Shown one piece after another: positions 30,372-40,639 of a stretch of DNA of 64,000 bases. Origin of the DNA: Cupriavidus taiwanensis. GTDB taxonomy: Bacteria > Pseudomonadota > Gammaproteobacteria > Burkholderiales > Burkholderiaceae. The stretch lies in contig NZ_LT977070.1 of the NCBI RefSeq assembly GCF_900250075.1, positions 3,240,380-3,304,379 on the forward strand, written 5' to 3'. The position numbers and the translations under genes were made by a program. The first letter of the stretch is position 1. Every line of letters begins with the position of its first letter. The notes under the pieces were generated by a model. It ran no database searches, was not told where the DNA came from, and saw only the letters and a list, made by a program, of their open reading frames with translations.

Positions 30372-31442
30372 TCAGTCCCTGGCCAGCTCGCTGCATACCT
30401 CGGCGACGCGCCGGGTTGCCTCAGGCTTGGCCAGTCCGCGCGCCAGGCGCGCCATGTCCTTTAACTGCGGCCGGGTCAGGCTGGCAATGGTCTGCGCCAG
30501 GCCCGCGGCCGTCAGGTCTTTCTGCTGCACGAGCAGGGCCGCGCCCTGGCTCGACAAAAACTGTGCGTTGGTGGTCTGGTGGTCGTCCACCGCATGCGGG
30601 AACGGCACGAACAGCGCCGCCACACCTGCGGCGGCCACTTCCGACACCGTCATCGCGCCGGCGCGGCAGATCACCAGGTCGGCATCGGCATAGGCGCGCG
30701 CCATGTCGTCGATGAACGGCAGCGTCTGCGCCGGCACCTGCGCCGCGGCATAGTTGGCGCGCAGCGTGTCGATCTGCTTTGCGCCCGCCTGGTGCGTCAC
30801 CACCGGGCGCTGGTCCTGCGGCAGCAGCGCAACGGCCTTCGGCACCACCTCGTTCAGCGCCGCGGCGCCCAGGCTGCCGCCCACCACCAGGATGCGCAGC
30901 GGGCCGGTGCGCTGGTCGTAGCGGGACTCGGGCGCGTCCAGGCACGCCAGTTCCTCGCGCACCGGATTGCCGGTCCATTCGCCGCCGGGGAGCGTATCCG
31001 GGAACGCGCACAGCACGCGGTCGGCCACCTTGGCCAGCACCTTGTTGGCCAGCCCGGCGATCGAGTTCTGCTCGTGCAGCACCAGCGGCCGCCCCAGCAG
31101 CGAGGCCATCATGCCGGCCGGGAAGGTGATATAGCCGCCCATGCCCAGCACCACGCTCGGACGCACCCGCCGCAGCGCGGCGATGCTCTGCCAGAACGCG
31201 CGCAGCAGGTTCAGCGGCAGCAGGAACTTGGTCACCAGCCCCTTGCCGCGCAGCCCGCCGAACTGGATGAATTCCATCGGGATGTCGTGCTTCGGCACCA
31301 GCGTGGCTTCCATGCCGGTGCGGTTGCCCAGCCAGACCACTTTCCAGCCCTGCTCGCGCAGCGCGTGCGCGACCGCCAGCCCCGGGAACACATGTCCCCC
31401 GGTGCCGCCGGCCATTACGAGCAGGGTGCGCGGCTGCGTCAT
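30372..31442 (-). CDS. murG: UDP-GlcNAc:lipid I N-acetylglucosaminyltransferase MurG
   Basis: MurG adds GlcNAc to lipid I, giving lipid II, at the inner face of the membrane. The 356-residue GT28 enzyme has the N-terminal G loop [20 protein letters not shown], the second loop [16 protein letters not shown] near 108 and [17 protein letters not shown] near 190. The acceptor/donor region [20 protein letters not shown] is near 270. The GGAGG ribosome site and start ATG lie within a direct copy of the ftsW 3' end, part of an unusual 109-base spacer (see repeat at 31417-31585). Confidence 0.97.
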   Translation of the reverse strand: MTQPRTLLVMAGGTGGHVFPGLAVAHALREQGWKVVWLGNRTGMEATLVPKHDIPMEFIQFGGLRGKGLVTKFLLPLNLLRAFWQSIAALRRVRPSVVLGMGGYITFPAGMMASLLGRPLVLHEQNSIAGLANKVLAKVADRVLCAFPDTLPGGEWTGNPVREELACLDAPESRYDQRTGPLRILVVGGSLGAAALNEVVPKAVALLPQDQRPVVTHQAGAKQIDTLRANYAAAQVPAQTLPFIDDMARAYADADLVICRAGAMTVSEVAAAGVAALFVPFPHAVDDHQTTNAQFLSSQGAALLVQQKDLTAAGLAQTIASLTRPQLKDMARLARGLAKPEATRRVAEVCSELARD

Positions 31443-31585
31443 ACCTTGCCTCCGCGCATCATGACTCTGTTTTGGCTTCGGCCGCTGCGCTTAACTTCCT
31501 GCAGTCGCAGGAAGTTAGCCTTCGCCGAAATCGCGTGCTGCTGCGTTCCGGTCATACCTTCCCTCCACGCATCAGCACGCGATTT
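31417..31585. repeat. Rearranged ftsW-murG junction with direct and inverted copies of the ftsW end
   Basis: The last bases of ftsW (minus strand tgatgcgtggagggaaggta) recur, with two differences, directly before murG near 31440-31460, where they supply its ribosome site and ATG. A 19-base arm, aaatcgcgtgctgctgcgt (31528-31546), is an inverted copy of the ftsW tail at 31567-31585 with one mismatch. Between them lies a perfect 11-bp hairpin, taacttcctgc/gcaggaagtta (31492-31517). Confidence 0.7.
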
Positions 31586-32793
31586 TCATAATCAATGCGA
31601 AGAAGGATCGCCAGCGCCACGCAATTCATCAGGATGCCCGAGCCGCCATAGCTGACCAGCGGCAGCGTCAGCCCCTTGGTCGGCAGCAGGCCCAGGTTCA
31701 CGCCCATGTTGATAAAGGTCTGCCAGCCGATCCACACGCCGATGCCCTTGGCCACCAGGCCGGCAAAGGTGCGGTCCAGCTGCAGCGCGGTGCGGCCGAT
31801 ATTGAAGGCGCGCCGCACCAGCCAGTAGAACAGCACGATCACCACCAGCACGCCGATAAAGCCGAATTCCTCGCCGATCACGGCGAGGATGAAGTCGGTG
31901 TGCGCTTCGGGAAGGTAGTGCAGCTTTTCGATGCTGCCGCCCAGCCCCACGCCGGTCCACTCGCCGCGCCCGAACGCGATCAAGGAATGCGTCAGCTGGT
32001 AGGCCTTGCCCAGCGCGTTGCTCTCTTCCCATGGATTCAGGTAGGCAAAGATCCGCTCGCGCCGCCAGGGCGACGCGGTGATCAGCAGCGCGAACGCGCC
32101 CACCGCCACCCCGACCAGCCCGGCGAACAGCTTGCCGTTGATGCCGCCCAGGAACAGGATGCCCATCGCCACCGCGGCGATCACCAGGAACGCGCCCATG
32201 TCGGGCTCGAGCAGCAGCAGCAGGCCCACCACCACCACCGCCACGCCCATCGGCAGGAAGCCCTTGGACACGGTCTGCATCCACTCCTGCTTGCGTACGG
32301 TGTAGTTGGCGGCGTACAGCACCACCGCCAGCTTCATCAGCTCGGACGGCTGGAAGTTCATCACCCCCAGCGGAATCCAGCGCCGCGCGCCGTTCACGCC
32401 CTTGCCCACGAACGGCACCAGCACGATCACCAGCAGGATCAGGGCAAGGATGAAAAGCTTGGGCGCGTAGCGGTCCCATACCTTGACCGGCACCTGGAAC
32501 GCGGCCAGCCCCACCGACAGCCCGATCCCCAGCGCGAACGCGTGGCGCAGCAAGAAGTGGCTTTCGCGATAGTTGGCGTAGCGCGGCGAGTCCGGCAGCG
32601 CGATCGAGGCCGAGTAGACCATCACCAGGCCGAGCGCGAGCAGCACGATCGAGACCCACAGCATGGGCTGGTCGTACTCCATCATGCGCGAGCGGGTCGG
32701 CTTGACGCCCGACACCGCGTCGCGCAGGCCGCCCCAGGCATTGCCGATGGTGGCGCCGATAAAGCCGCTGCGCTTGACCTGTGCATCGCTCAT
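31552..32793 (-). CDS. ftsW: Lipid II polymerase / division protein FtsW
   Basis: FtsW is the SEDS-family glycosyltransferase that polymerises septal peptidoglycan together with FtsI. The 413-residue product has about ten membrane helices. Landmarks are [20 protein letters not shown] near 45, the [16 protein letters not shown] loop near 125, [20 protein letters not shown] near 200 and the C-terminal [21 protein letters not shown] chose ATG 32793, which overlaps the murD stop as ATGA; upstream open frame lies inside murD. Its 3' end is duplicated at the murG junction. Confidence 0.96.
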   Translation of the reverse strand: MSDAQVKRSGFIGATIGNAWGGLRDAVSGVKPTRSRMMEYDQPMLWVSIVLLALGLVMVYSASIALPDSPRYANYRESHFLLRHAFALGIGLSVGLAAFQVPVKVWDRYAPKLFILALILLVIVLVPFVGKGVNGARRWIPLGVMNFQPSELMKLAVVLYAANYTVRKQEWMQTVSKGFLPMGVAVVVVGLLLLLEPDMGAFLVIAAVAMGILFLGGINGKLFAGLVGVAVGAFALLITASPWRRERIFAYLNPWEESNALGKAYQLTHSLIAFGRGEWTGVGLGGSIEKLHYLPEAHTDFILAVIGEEFGFIGVLVVIVLFYWLVRRAFNIGRTALQLDRTFAGLVAKGIGVWIGWQTFINMGVNLGLLPTKGLTLPLVSYGGSGILMNCVALAILLRIDYENRVLMRGGKV

Positions 32794-34301
32794 GGCAGGA
32801 TCCCCCGGGACAGCGCCAGTTCTTCCACCGCGCCGCGGAATACCTCGGCGCGGTGCACGTAGTTGCGGAACATGTCGAGGCTGGCGCACGCCGGCGACAG
32901 CAGCACCGCGTCGCCGGCCTGTGCCAGCGCGGCGGCCTGCGTCACCGCCTGTTCCAGCGTGGCGGCGTCGACCAGGCTGGCGCCGCTGCCCTGCAGCGCA
33001 TCGCGCAGTTCGGCCGCGGCGCGGCCGATCAGCACCACCGCGCGCGCGTACTGCGCCACCGGCGCGGCCAGCGGCGAGAAATCCTGCCCCTTGCCCTCAC
33101 CCCCGGCGATCAGCACCACGCGCTTGTCCAGGCCCGACAGCGCGGCCACGGTGGCGCCCACGTTGGTGCCCTTGCTGTCGTCGAAATACTCGACGTCGTC
33201 GATGGTGGCGACCCACTCCACCCGGTGCGGTTCGCCGCGGTATTCGCGCAGGCCGTGCAGCAGCGCGTTCAGCGGCAGGTCGATGGCACGGCACAGCGCC
33301 AGCGCCGCCATGGCGTTGGTGGCGTTATGCATGCCGCGGATATGCAGCGCATCGGCCGGCATCAGGCGCTTGTGGCGCACCGGCACCGCTTCCGGCGCGG
33401 CCTCGGCGGCCTTGCGGCGGCGCGGCTTGCCCTCCCCTTCCGCGTCGGGATCGGGCTCGGCCAGCACCAGCCAGGGCATGCCGCCCTCGCGCAGGATGCC
33501 GAAGCTGCCCGGCACTTCGGGCAGATCGATGCCGAAGGTCACGGGGGTCGAGCCCGGGCGCGTCATGTCCAGCGTCAGGCGGTCGTTGCGGTTCAGCACC
33601 TGCACGCACGCGTGGCCGGCCGGGCCGAAGATGCGCGCCTTCGACGCGGCATAAGCTTCCATCGAGCCGTGCCAGTCGAGGTGGTCCTGCGTCACGTTGA
33701 GCACGGTGGCGGCATGCGGCGCCAGCGTATGGGTGGTTTCCAGCTGGAAGCTCGACAGCTCCAGCACCCAGACCTCCGGCAGCGACGCCGAGGCGATGCA
33801 GGCCGACAGCTTGTCCAGCGCCGACGGGCTGATATTGCCCGCCACCGCCACGCTCTTGCCGGCGCGCTCGACCAGGCGGCCGGTCAGCGCGGTGGTGGTG
33901 GTCTTGCCGTTGGTGCCGGTGATCGCCAGCAGCTTCGGCGCATAGCCGGACTCGGCTTCGAGGTGGCGCAGCGCGCGCACGAACAGCTCGATCTCGCCCC
34001 ACACCGGGATGCCGCGCGCCTGCGCCGCGGCCAGCAGCGCGCCGGTGGCGGCCTCCAGCGGCGACAGGCCGGGGCTGATCGCCACCAGGCCGATGCCGTC
34101 GAGCAGGCTCTCGGCGAACGGGCCGCCGACGAATTCGGCCGAAGTCAGTTCGGCCTGCAGGAACACAAGGTTGGCGGGCGCCTCGCGCGTGTCGGCCACG
34201 CGCACCGCGCAGCCGTTCAGGCCACACCAGCGCGCCATGGCCAGCCCCGACTCGCCGAGGCCCAGTACCAGCACATGAGGTTTTTGCAGCTCGCCAAACA
34301 C
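32790..34301 (-). CDS. murD: UDP-N-acetylmuramoylalanine--D-glutamate ligase, with basic insert
   Basis: MurD adds D-glutamate to UDP-MurNAc-L-Ala. The 503-residue protein is about 65 longer than the E. coli enzyme (438). The N-terminal UDP site [18 protein letters not shown]-loop [20 protein letters not shown] near 129, [20 protein letters not shown] near 201 and the C-terminal [20 protein letters not shown] are intact. The extra length includes a charged, Ala/Lys/Arg/Glu-rich stretch at about 283-312 between the central and C-terminal domains, probably a flexible linker. It overlaps ftsW by 4 bases. Confidence 0.96.
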   Translation of the reverse strand: MFGELQKPHVLVLGLGESGLAMARWCGLNGCAVRVADTREAPANLVFLQAELTSAEFVGGPFAESLLDGIGLVAISPGLSPLEAATGALLAAAQARGIPVWGEIELFVRALRHLEAESGYAPKLLAITGTNGKTTTTALTGRLVERAGKSVAVAGNISPSALDKLSACIASASLPEVWVLELSSFQLETTHTLAPHAATVLNVTQDHLDWHGSMEAYAASKARIFGPAGHACVQVLNRNDRLTLDMTRPGSTPVTFGIDLPEVPGSFGILREGGMPWLVLAEPDPDAEGEGKPRRRKAAEAAPEAVPVRHKRLMPADALHIRGMHNATNAMAALALCRAIDLPLNALLHGLREYRGEPHRVEWVATIDDVEYFDDSKGTNVGATVAALSGLDKRVVLIAGGEGKGQDFSPLAAPVAQYARAVVLIGRAAAELRDALQGSGASLVDAATLEQAVTQAAALAQAGDAVLLSPACASLDMFRNYVHRAEVFRGAVEELALSRGILP

Positions 34302-34366
34302 TTCGATTTCCTGCCCTTTGGTTTCCTGTAACGATAAAGCCGCGCCTCGTCAGCGCAGCGTCTTCC

Positions 34367-35536
34367 TTAACGCAGCTTCAGCGTCGACAACCCGATCAGC
34401 ACCAGCAGCATGGTGATGATCCAGAAGCGCACCGTGACCTGGGTTTCCTTCCAGCCGCCCAGCTCGAAATGGTGATGCAGCGGCGCCATGCGGAACAGCC
34501 GCCGGCCTTCGCCATAGCGCCGCTTGGTGATCTTGAACCACGTGACCTGCGCCATCACCGACAGCGTCTCGACCACGAAGATGCCGCCCATCACGAACAG
34601 CACGATCTCCTGGCGCACGATCACCGCCACCGTGCCCAGCGCGCCGCCCAGCGCCAGCGCGCCCACGTCGCCCATGAACACCTGGGCCGGATGCGCGTTG
34701 AACCAGAGGAACGCCAGCCCCGCTCCACCCAGCGCCGAGCAGAAGATCAGCAGCTCGCCCGCGCCCGGGATATGCGGGAACAGCAGGTACTTGCTGTAGA
34801 CCGCGTTGCCCATCACATAGGCAAACACGCCCAGGCCACCGCCGACCAGCACCACCGGCATGATCACCAGTCCGTCCAGGCCGTCGGTCAGGTTGACCGC
34901 GTTGCTCGAGCCCACGATCACCAGGTAGGTCAGCACGATGAAGCCGGCCACGCCCAGCGGGTAGCTGATCTCCTTGAAGAAAGGCACGATCAGGTTGGAC
35001 TTGTACGGCATGTCCAGCGACAGCCCGCCCTCCACCCAGTTCAGGAACAGCTCCCAGACCCGCACATTGCTGCTCTCGGACACCGAGAACGCCAGGTAGA
35101 CCGCGGCCACCAGGCCGATCAGCGTCTGCCAGAAAAACTTCTCGCGGCTCGACATGCCGCGCGGATCGCGATACACCACCTTGCGGTAGTCGTCGACCCA
35201 GCCGATCGCGCCATAGCCGAACGTGACCAGCATCACCACCCAGATAAAGCGGTTGCCCCAGTCGCACCACAGCAGCGTCGACACGGCGATCGACACCAGC
35301 ACCAGCACGCCGCCCATGGTGGGCGTGCCGGACTTGACCAGATGGGTCTGCGGGCCGATGGTGCGCACCGCCTGGCCGACCTTCAGCTCGGTCAGCTTGC
35401 GGATCACCCACGGCCCGAACGCCAGGCCGATCACCAGCGCGGTGACGTTGGCCATCACCGCGCGGAAAGTCAGGTAGTTGACGACCCGGAGGAAGCTGTA
35501 GTCGTTTTGCAGCCACTGGGCCAGAGCCAATAACAT
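34367..35536 (-). CDS. mraY: Phospho-N-acetylmuramoyl-pentapeptide transferase MraY
   Basis: MraY transfers phospho-MurNAc-pentapeptide to undecaprenyl phosphate, making lipid I. The 389-residue membrane protein has ten or so helices. The catalytic Asp-rich loops are [20 protein letters not shown] near 110, [20 protein letters not shown] near 220 and [20 protein letters not shown] near 295, followed by the His-rich [20 protein letters not shown] loop near 350. Length is slightly above E. coli (360) owing to loop residues. It follows murF by 13 bases and precedes murD by 65. Confidence 0.97.
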
Positions 35537-35549
35537 CGTGTTGTCTTAT

Positions 35550-36950
35550 TTAGTGTGCGGAAGTGTCTGCGACCAGCGCCGCGACCATCCGTTCCATGCG
35601 CATGAAGCGCGATCCCTTCACCAGCACGGCGCCCGCTTGCGCCACCATGCCCCCGCTGTCTTCCTCCAAGGCCTTTGCCAGGTCTTGCGCGCTGCCGAAA
35701 TGGCGGCCGTTGGCGCCGAACGCCTGCACCGCGTGCAGCGCCAGATCGCCGGTGGCCCACAGCACGTCGATGCCGCGCGCCTGGGCGTAGGCACCGATCT
35801 CTTCGTGGAACGCCGGCCCCTGGTCGCCCACTTCGCCCATGTCGCCCAGCACCAGCACGCGCGGCGCGGCAAAGCCGGCCAGCACATCGATGGCGGCGCG
35901 CATCGAGTCCGGGTTGGCGTTGTAGGTGTCGTCGATCACCACGGTGCCGGCCGGCGTGTACTTGACCTGCAGCCGCCCCTTCACGGGCTTGAACTCCGCC
36001 AGGCCCGCCTGGATGGCCGGCACGTGCACGCCCGCGGCGAGCGCGCAGGCGATCGCCGCCAGCGCGTTGCGCACGTTGTGCTCGCCCAGCAGCGCCAGCC
36101 GCACCTCGAAGGCATGGCCCGGCGCGCGCACCTGCATCACCTGCACGCCGTCGACCAGTTCCACGGTGGCATGCACGTCGGCCTGCTGCGAGGTGCCGAA
36201 CGACAGCACGCGGCGCGTGCCCGCGGCCGCGCGCCACACCGGGGCGTAGGCGCCGCCGCTTTGCGCGTCGAGCGGGAATACCGCCACGCCGTCGGCAGGC
36301 AGCGCCGCGATCGCGGCGGCGTGCTCGTGCGCCACCGCTTCCACGCTGACCATGAACTCCTGGTGCTCGCGCTGCGCGTTGGTGATCACCGCCACGGTGG
36401 GCTGGGCGATGCCGGCCAGGTAGACCGTCTCGCCCGGATGGTTCATGCCGAGCTCCAGCACCGCCAGCTTGTGCGTGGCGCGCAGGCGCAGCACCGTCAG
36501 CGGCAGCCCGATATCGTTGTTCAGGTTGCCGCCGGTGGCCAGGCGCTGGTCTTCGCCGACGGCCGCGGCAAAGATCGCCGCGATCATTTCCTTGACCGTG
36601 GTCTTGCCATTGCTGCCGGTCACCGCCACCGTCGGCAGCGTGAACTGGCGGCGCCAGCCGGCGCCCAGTTCGCCCAGCGCCAGGCGCGTGTCCGGCGCGA
36701 CGATGGCCGGCACCGCGGCGTCGACCTCGCGGCTGACCAGCACCGCGGCCGCGCCACGCGCGACCACGTCGGCAATGAAGTCGTGCGCGTCGAAGCGCTC
36801 GCCCTGCAGCGCCACGAACAGATCGCCGGGCTCGACGCTGCGGCTGTCGGTATGCACGCGCGCAAACGGCACGGTGCCGTCGCCGCGAATGCGCGCGCCG
36901 GCGATCCAGCCGGCGGCCTGCTGCAAGGTGGTCATGGTGGTCTGGCTCAT
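35550..36950 (-). CDS. murF: UDP-MurNAc-tripeptide--D-Ala-D-Ala ligase
   Basis: MurF adds D-Ala-D-Ala to complete the pentapeptide. The 466-residue product has the N-terminal VHTDSRSVEPGDLFVALQGE substrate domain, P-loop VTGSNGKTTVKEMIAAIF near 110, LELGMNHPGETVYLAGI near 160 and the C-terminal VVIDDTYNANPDSMRAAIDV near 335. I chose ATG 36950, overlapping the murE stop as ATGA; MTTLQQ five codons on (36935) is an alternative. All earlier in-frame codons lie inside murE. Confidence 0.96.
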   Translation of the reverse strand: MSQTTMTTLQQAAGWIAGARIRGDGTVPFARVHTDSRSVEPGDLFVALQGERFDAHDFIADVVARGAAAVLVSREVDAAVPAIVAPDTRLALGELGAGWRRQFTLPTVAVTGSNGKTTVKEMIAAIFAAAVGEDQRLATGGNLNNDIGLPLTVLRLRATHKLAVLELGMNHPGETVYLAGIAQPTVAVITNAQREHQEFMVSVEAVAHEHAAAIAALPADGVAVFPLDAQSGGAYAPVWRAAAGTRRVLSFGTSQQADVHATVELVDGVQVMQVRAPGHAFEVRLALLGEHNVRNALAAIACALAAGVHVPAIQAGLAEFKPVKGRLQVKYTPAGTVVIDDTYNANPDSMRAAIDVLAGFAAPRVLVLGDMGEVGDQGPAFHEEIGAYAQARGIDVLWATGDLALHAVQAFGANGRHFGSAQDLAKALEEDSGGMVAQAGAVLVKGSRFMRMERMVAALVADTSAH

Positions 36951-38512
36951 GCCGATACTCCGCGCGTGGCCAGTGCCAGCCGTACGTGTTCGCGATCCGA
37001 GAACGGCCGCTTGCGGCCCTGGATCTCCTGGGTGGCCTCGTGGCCCTTGCCGGCCACCAGCACCACGTCGGCCGGCGCGGCGTGCCGCACGGCATAGAGG
37101 ATGGCGGCGGCGCGGTCTTCGATCTGGCGCCCGCGCGCGCGCTCGGCCATGCCGTCGGCAATCGCGTCGAGGATGTCCTGCGGGTCTTCGCTGCGCGGGT
37201 TGTCGCTGGTCAGCACGACCTCGTCGGCCAGGCGCTCGGCCACGGCGCCCATCAGCGGGCGCTTGATCGGATCGCGGTCGCCGCCGCAGCCGAACACGCA
37301 CCACAGGCGGCCGTTGCGCGCCTGCGCCACCGGGCGCAGTGCGGCCAGGGTCTGCTCGAGCGCGTCGGGGGTGTGGGCATAGTCGACCACGGCCAGCGGC
37401 GCCTGCGCGGCGTCATGGCCGGCGCCGAACAGCTCCATGCGGCCTTCCACCGGCGCGAGCGCGCGCAGCGCGGCAATCGCCGCGTCCCACGCCACGCCGT
37501 TGGCCAATGCCGCGCCCAGCACCGCCAGCAGGTTGCTGACGTTGAAGGCGCCGATCATCGGCGTCGCCATCTCGGCGTGGCCGAAGCTGCCGTCGATATG
37601 GAAGGCGGTGCCGGTTGCGGTGGCGCGCACGTTGGTGGCGCGCAGCCATGCGCCGCGCGGGCCGCGCACCGTGGCAGCGGCGGGGCCGTCGATGCCGTAC
37701 TCGATCACGTGCGGCGCGGCCACGGCGGCGGCGTCGGCCGCCAGCAGGCGCTGGCCCATGCCGTCGTCGCGGTTGATTACCGCGGTGCGCAGGCCGTCCC
37801 AGCGGAACAGGCGCGCCTTGGCGGCCTCGTACTCGGCCATCGAGCCGTGGTAGTCGAGATGGTCCTGGGTCAGGTTGGTCAGCACCGCCACCGAGAAATG
37901 CGTGCCGGCCACGCGCTCCTGCTCGAGGCCGTGCGAGGACACTTCCATCGCCACGGCGCGCGCGCCGGCATCGTGCAGCGTGGCCAGGCTGGCCTGCAGC
38001 TGCACCGCGTCCGGCGTGGTGAAGCCGGTGGCCTGCAGTGCGTCGGGGAAACCGGTGCCGAGCGTCCCGATCGCCGCGCACGGCGTGCCGGCGGCCTGCA
38101 GCACGCGTGCCAGCCACTGGCTGCACGAGGTCTTGCCGTTGGTGCCGGTGATGCCGGTCACGGCCAGGCCGCGCGCCGGGTTGCCGTGCCAGCCGGCGGC
38201 GATCGGGCCGGCCAGCTGATGCAGGCGGCTCACCGCCAGGTGCGGCACCGCGTCGCCAAAGGGCCAGTCGAAGCCGTCGGCCTCGTAGACCACGGCGCCG
38301 GCGCCGGCGGCGATCGCCTGCGCGATATAGGGACGGCCATCGGTGGCCAAGCGGTCGTTGCCCAGCACGTAGGCGAAGAACACATCGCCGCGCGCCAGGC
38401 GCCGGGTATCGCCGCTCAGCTGCGCCGCGGCGGCCACGTTGGTACGCAGCCAGGCCAGCGCGTTGCTGGCCTGGGCGGTGACCTCGAGGGGGAGCAGGGG
38501 CTTGGCCGTCAT
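36947..38512 (-). CDS. murE: UDP-MurNAc-L-Ala-D-Glu--meso-diaminopimelate ligase
   Basis: MurE adds the third peptide residue. The 521-residue ligase has the P-loop [20 protein letters not shown] near 118, the conserved EVSSHGLEQERVAGTHFSVA near 195 and LTQDHLDYHGSMAEYEAAK near 220. The DNPR motif in LTSDNPRSEDPQDI (near 435) selects meso-diaminopimelate over lysine. This indicates the usual Gram-negative peptidoglycan. It is 10 bases after ftsI and overlaps murF by 4 bases. Confidence 0.97.
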   Translation of the reverse strand: MTAKPLLPLEVTAQASNALAWLRTNVAAAAQLSGDTRRLARGDVFFAYVLGNDRLATDGRPYIAQAIAAGAGAVVYEADGFDWPFGDAVPHLAVSRLHQLAGPIAAGWHGNPARGLAVTGITGTNGKTSCSQWLARVLQAAGTPCAAIGTLGTGFPDALQATGFTTPDAVQLQASLATLHDAGARAVAMEVSSHGLEQERVAGTHFSVAVLTNLTQDHLDYHGSMAEYEAAKARLFRWDGLRTAVINRDDGMGQRLLAADAAAVAAPHVIEYGIDGPAAATVRGPRGAWLRATNVRATATGTAFHIDGSFGHAEMATPMIGAFNVSNLLAVLGAALANGVAWDAAIAALRALAPVEGRMELFGAGHDAAQAPLAVVDYAHTPDALEQTLAALRPVAQARNGRLWCVFGCGGDRDPIKRPLMGAVAERLADEVVLTSDNPRSEDPQDILDAIADGMAERARGRQIEDRAAAILYAVRHAAPADVVLVAGKGHEATQEIQGRKRPFSDREHVRLALATRGVSA

Positions 38513-38522
38513 CGGTTCGATC

Positions 38523-40328
38523 TCATTGGGTCGAGCTCCACGGTTCGCTTTCCTGCACCTTGTCGCTGACCACCAGCTGGCGGATCGGCGAATCGGGCTG
38601 GACGTTCAGCGCGCGCAGCGTGCCGCCGGTGATGGCGGCGAACGCCGGGCCGGCGACCAGGCCGCCGTAGTGGCTGCCGGCGGTGGGCTCGTCCACGCTG
38701 ACGGCGACGATGATGCGCGGGTTGGACATCGGCGCCAGGCCGATGAACGAGGCGCGGTACTTGCTGCGGTTATAGCCGCGCCCTTCATGCTTGTAGGCGG
38801 TGCCGGTCTTGCCGCCGACGCGGTAGCCCATCACCTGCGCCTCGGGCGCGGTACCGCCGGGCGCGGTCACGGTTTCCATCATCGCGCGCACGTCGCGCGC
38901 CACCTGCGGCGACAGTATGCGCTCGCCGGTGGCGGGGCCGTTGGTGCGGAACATCGTCACCGGGATCAGTTCGCCGTCATGCGCGAAGATGGTGTAGGCA
39001 TGCGCCATCTGGAACAGCGACACCGACAGGCCGTAGCCGTACGACATGGTGGCCTGCTCGATCGGGCGCCAGCTCTTGTACGGGCGCACGCGCCCCGCCA
39101 CCGCGCCCGGGAAGCCGATCTTGGGCGCCTGCCCCAGGCCGATGCTGGTGTACATGTCCCACATTTCCTGCGGCTTCATCATCATCGCGATCTTGGTCGT
39201 GCCGATGTTGGACGACTTCTGGATCACGCCGGTGACGGTGAGCGCGCCGTAGTTGTGGGTATCGGTGATGGTGGCGCCTTCGAAGTTGTACTTGCCGGTG
39301 GTGGCGATCACCGTCGACGGCGACACGCGCTTGAGCTGCAGCGCCAGCCCCACCGTGATCGGCTTCATCATCGAGCCGGGCTCGAAGGTGTCGGTCAGCA
39401 CGCGGTTGCGCAGCTGCTCGCCCGACAGCCGGGTGCGGTCGTTGGGGTTGTAGGTGGGCCAGTTGGCCAGCGCCAGCACTTCGCCGGTCTGGGCGTCGAG
39501 CACCACCGCGCTGGCGGCCTTGGCCTTGTGCTTGTCGACCACGGCCTTGAGCTCGTTGTAGGCCAGGTACTGGATCTTGGCGTCGATCGACAGCTGGATG
39601 TCCTCGCCGTCGCGCGGAGTCTTGAGCACGCCGATGTCCTCGACCACGCGACCGAGCCGGTCCTTGATCACCTGGCGCGCGCCGGCACGGCCGGCCAGGC
39701 CGCTCTCGCGCGCCAGCTCGACCCCTTCCTGGCCGCGATCCTCGACGTTGGTGAAGCCGACGATATGCGCCATCGCCTCCCCTTCCGGGTAGAAGCGCTT
39801 GTATTCGCGGGTCTGGTGGATGCCGTCGATCTTGAGCGCGGCGATCTTGTCGGCGACGTCGGGCAGCACCTGGCGCTTCAGGTAGACAAAGCCCTTGTCC
39901 TCGGACAGCTTCTTGCCCAGTTCCTTCTCGGACATGCCGAGCAGCCTGGCCAGCTGGCGGATCTTGGCCGCCTCGACCTGGTTGGGCACGTCCTCGGGCA
40001 CCGCCCAGATCGCCTTGACCGGCAGGCTGGTGGCCAGCACCAGGCCGTTGCGGTCGAGGATCTTGCCGCGCGTGGCCGGCAGTTCCAGCGTGCGCTGGAA
40101 GCGCTTCTTGCCCTCGGCCTCGTAGAACTGGTTGCCCGGCCCCTGGATCCACGCGGCGCGCACGGCCAGCGCGACGAACGCGGCGAACATCAGGAACACC
40201 ACCAGCTTGGAGCGCCACATCGGCAGGCGCAGGCCCAGCACCGGGCTGGCGGCGAACTGGCCGCTGCGCGGGCGCGAGGCGGTGCCGTTGCGGTCACGGC
40301 GGGGCGGGTTGGGGCGGGCCATGCTCAT
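38523..40328 (-). CDS. ftsI: Septal peptidoglycan transpeptidase FtsI (PBP3)
   Basis: FtsI crosslinks septal peptidoglycan in complex with FtsW. The 601-residue class B penicillin-binding protein has a basic cytoplasmic N-terminus, one membrane helix at about 40-60 (LVVFLMFAAFVALAVRAAWI) and the pedestal domain with RGKILDRNGLVLATSLPVKA. The catalytic motifs are SxxK in EPGSMMKPITVGLA, SxN in SSNIGTTKIAM and KTG in GGKTGTAYKHEGRG. I chose ATG 40328, which overlaps the ftsL stop by one base (TGATG); a second ATG two codons on is also possible. Confidence 0.96.
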   Translation of the reverse strand: MSMARPNPPRRDRNGTASRPRSGQFAASPVLGLRLPMWRSKLVVFLMFAAFVALAVRAAWIQGPGNQFYEAEGKKRFQRTLELPATRGKILDRNGLVLATSLPVKAIWAVPEDVPNQVEAAKIRQLARLLGMSEKELGKKLSEDKGFVYLKRQVLPDVADKIAALKIDGIHQTREYKRFYPEGEAMAHIVGFTNVEDRGQEGVELARESGLAGRAGARQVIKDRLGRVVEDIGVLKTPRDGEDIQLSIDAKIQYLAYNELKAVVDKHKAKAASAVVLDAQTGEVLALANWPTYNPNDRTRLSGEQLRNRVLTDTFEPGSMMKPITVGLALQLKRVSPSTVIATTGKYNFEGATITDTHNYGALTVTGVIQKSSNIGTTKIAMMMKPQEMWDMYTSIGLGQAPKIGFPGAVAGRVRPYKSWRPIEQATMSYGYGLSVSLFQMAHAYTIFAHDGELIPVTMFRTNGPATGERILSPQVARDVRAMMETVTAPGGTAPEAQVMGYRVGGKTGTAYKHEGRGYNRSKYRASFIGLAPMSNPRIIVAVSVDEPTAGSHYGGLVAGPAFAAITGGTLRALNVQPDSPIRQLVVSDKVQESEPWSSTQ

Positions 40329-40639
40329 CAGCGCGCCTCCGCTGCGCTGGCCGGCGCGGACGGTGCCGGCGGCAGCACGATGCCGGACAGGTACTGGGTC
40401 TTGCCGGGGTTGACCGGCGCCATCTTCAGCTGCGCGCGCGCCGCATCGGCAATGCGCGCGCTCTTGCCCAGCGCGCTCTGCTGGTATTGCAGGCGCGACC
40501 AGTCGATATCGAGCTGCCGCTCTTCCGCCTGGGCGCGCTCGAGCGCGACGAACAGCGTGCGCGCCTGGTGCTGCGCGCTCACCAGCGACAGCGCGCACAG
40601 GATCAGCGCGGCCAGCAGGAAGAAGGTCAGGCGGTTCAT
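40328..40639 (-). CDS. ftsL: Cell division protein FtsL
   Basis: FtsL is a small bitopic protein that forms a complex with FtsB and FtsQ and activates FtsWI. The 103-residue product has a very short cytoplasmic start, one membrane helix at about 5-25 ([20 protein letters not shown]) and a leucine-containing coiled-coil stretch at about 27-65 with the conserved [15 protein letters not shown] pattern. Its Pro/Ala-rich tail is unconserved. Sequence is weakly conserved across bacteria, but position between rsmH and ftsI, with 4-base and 1-base overlaps, makes the assignment firm. Confidence 0.93.
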   Translation of the reverse strand: MNRLTFFLLAALILCALSLVSAQHQARTLFVALERAQAEERQLDIDWSRLQYQQSALGKSARIADAARAQLKMAPVNPGKTQYLSGIVLPPAPSAPASAAEAR

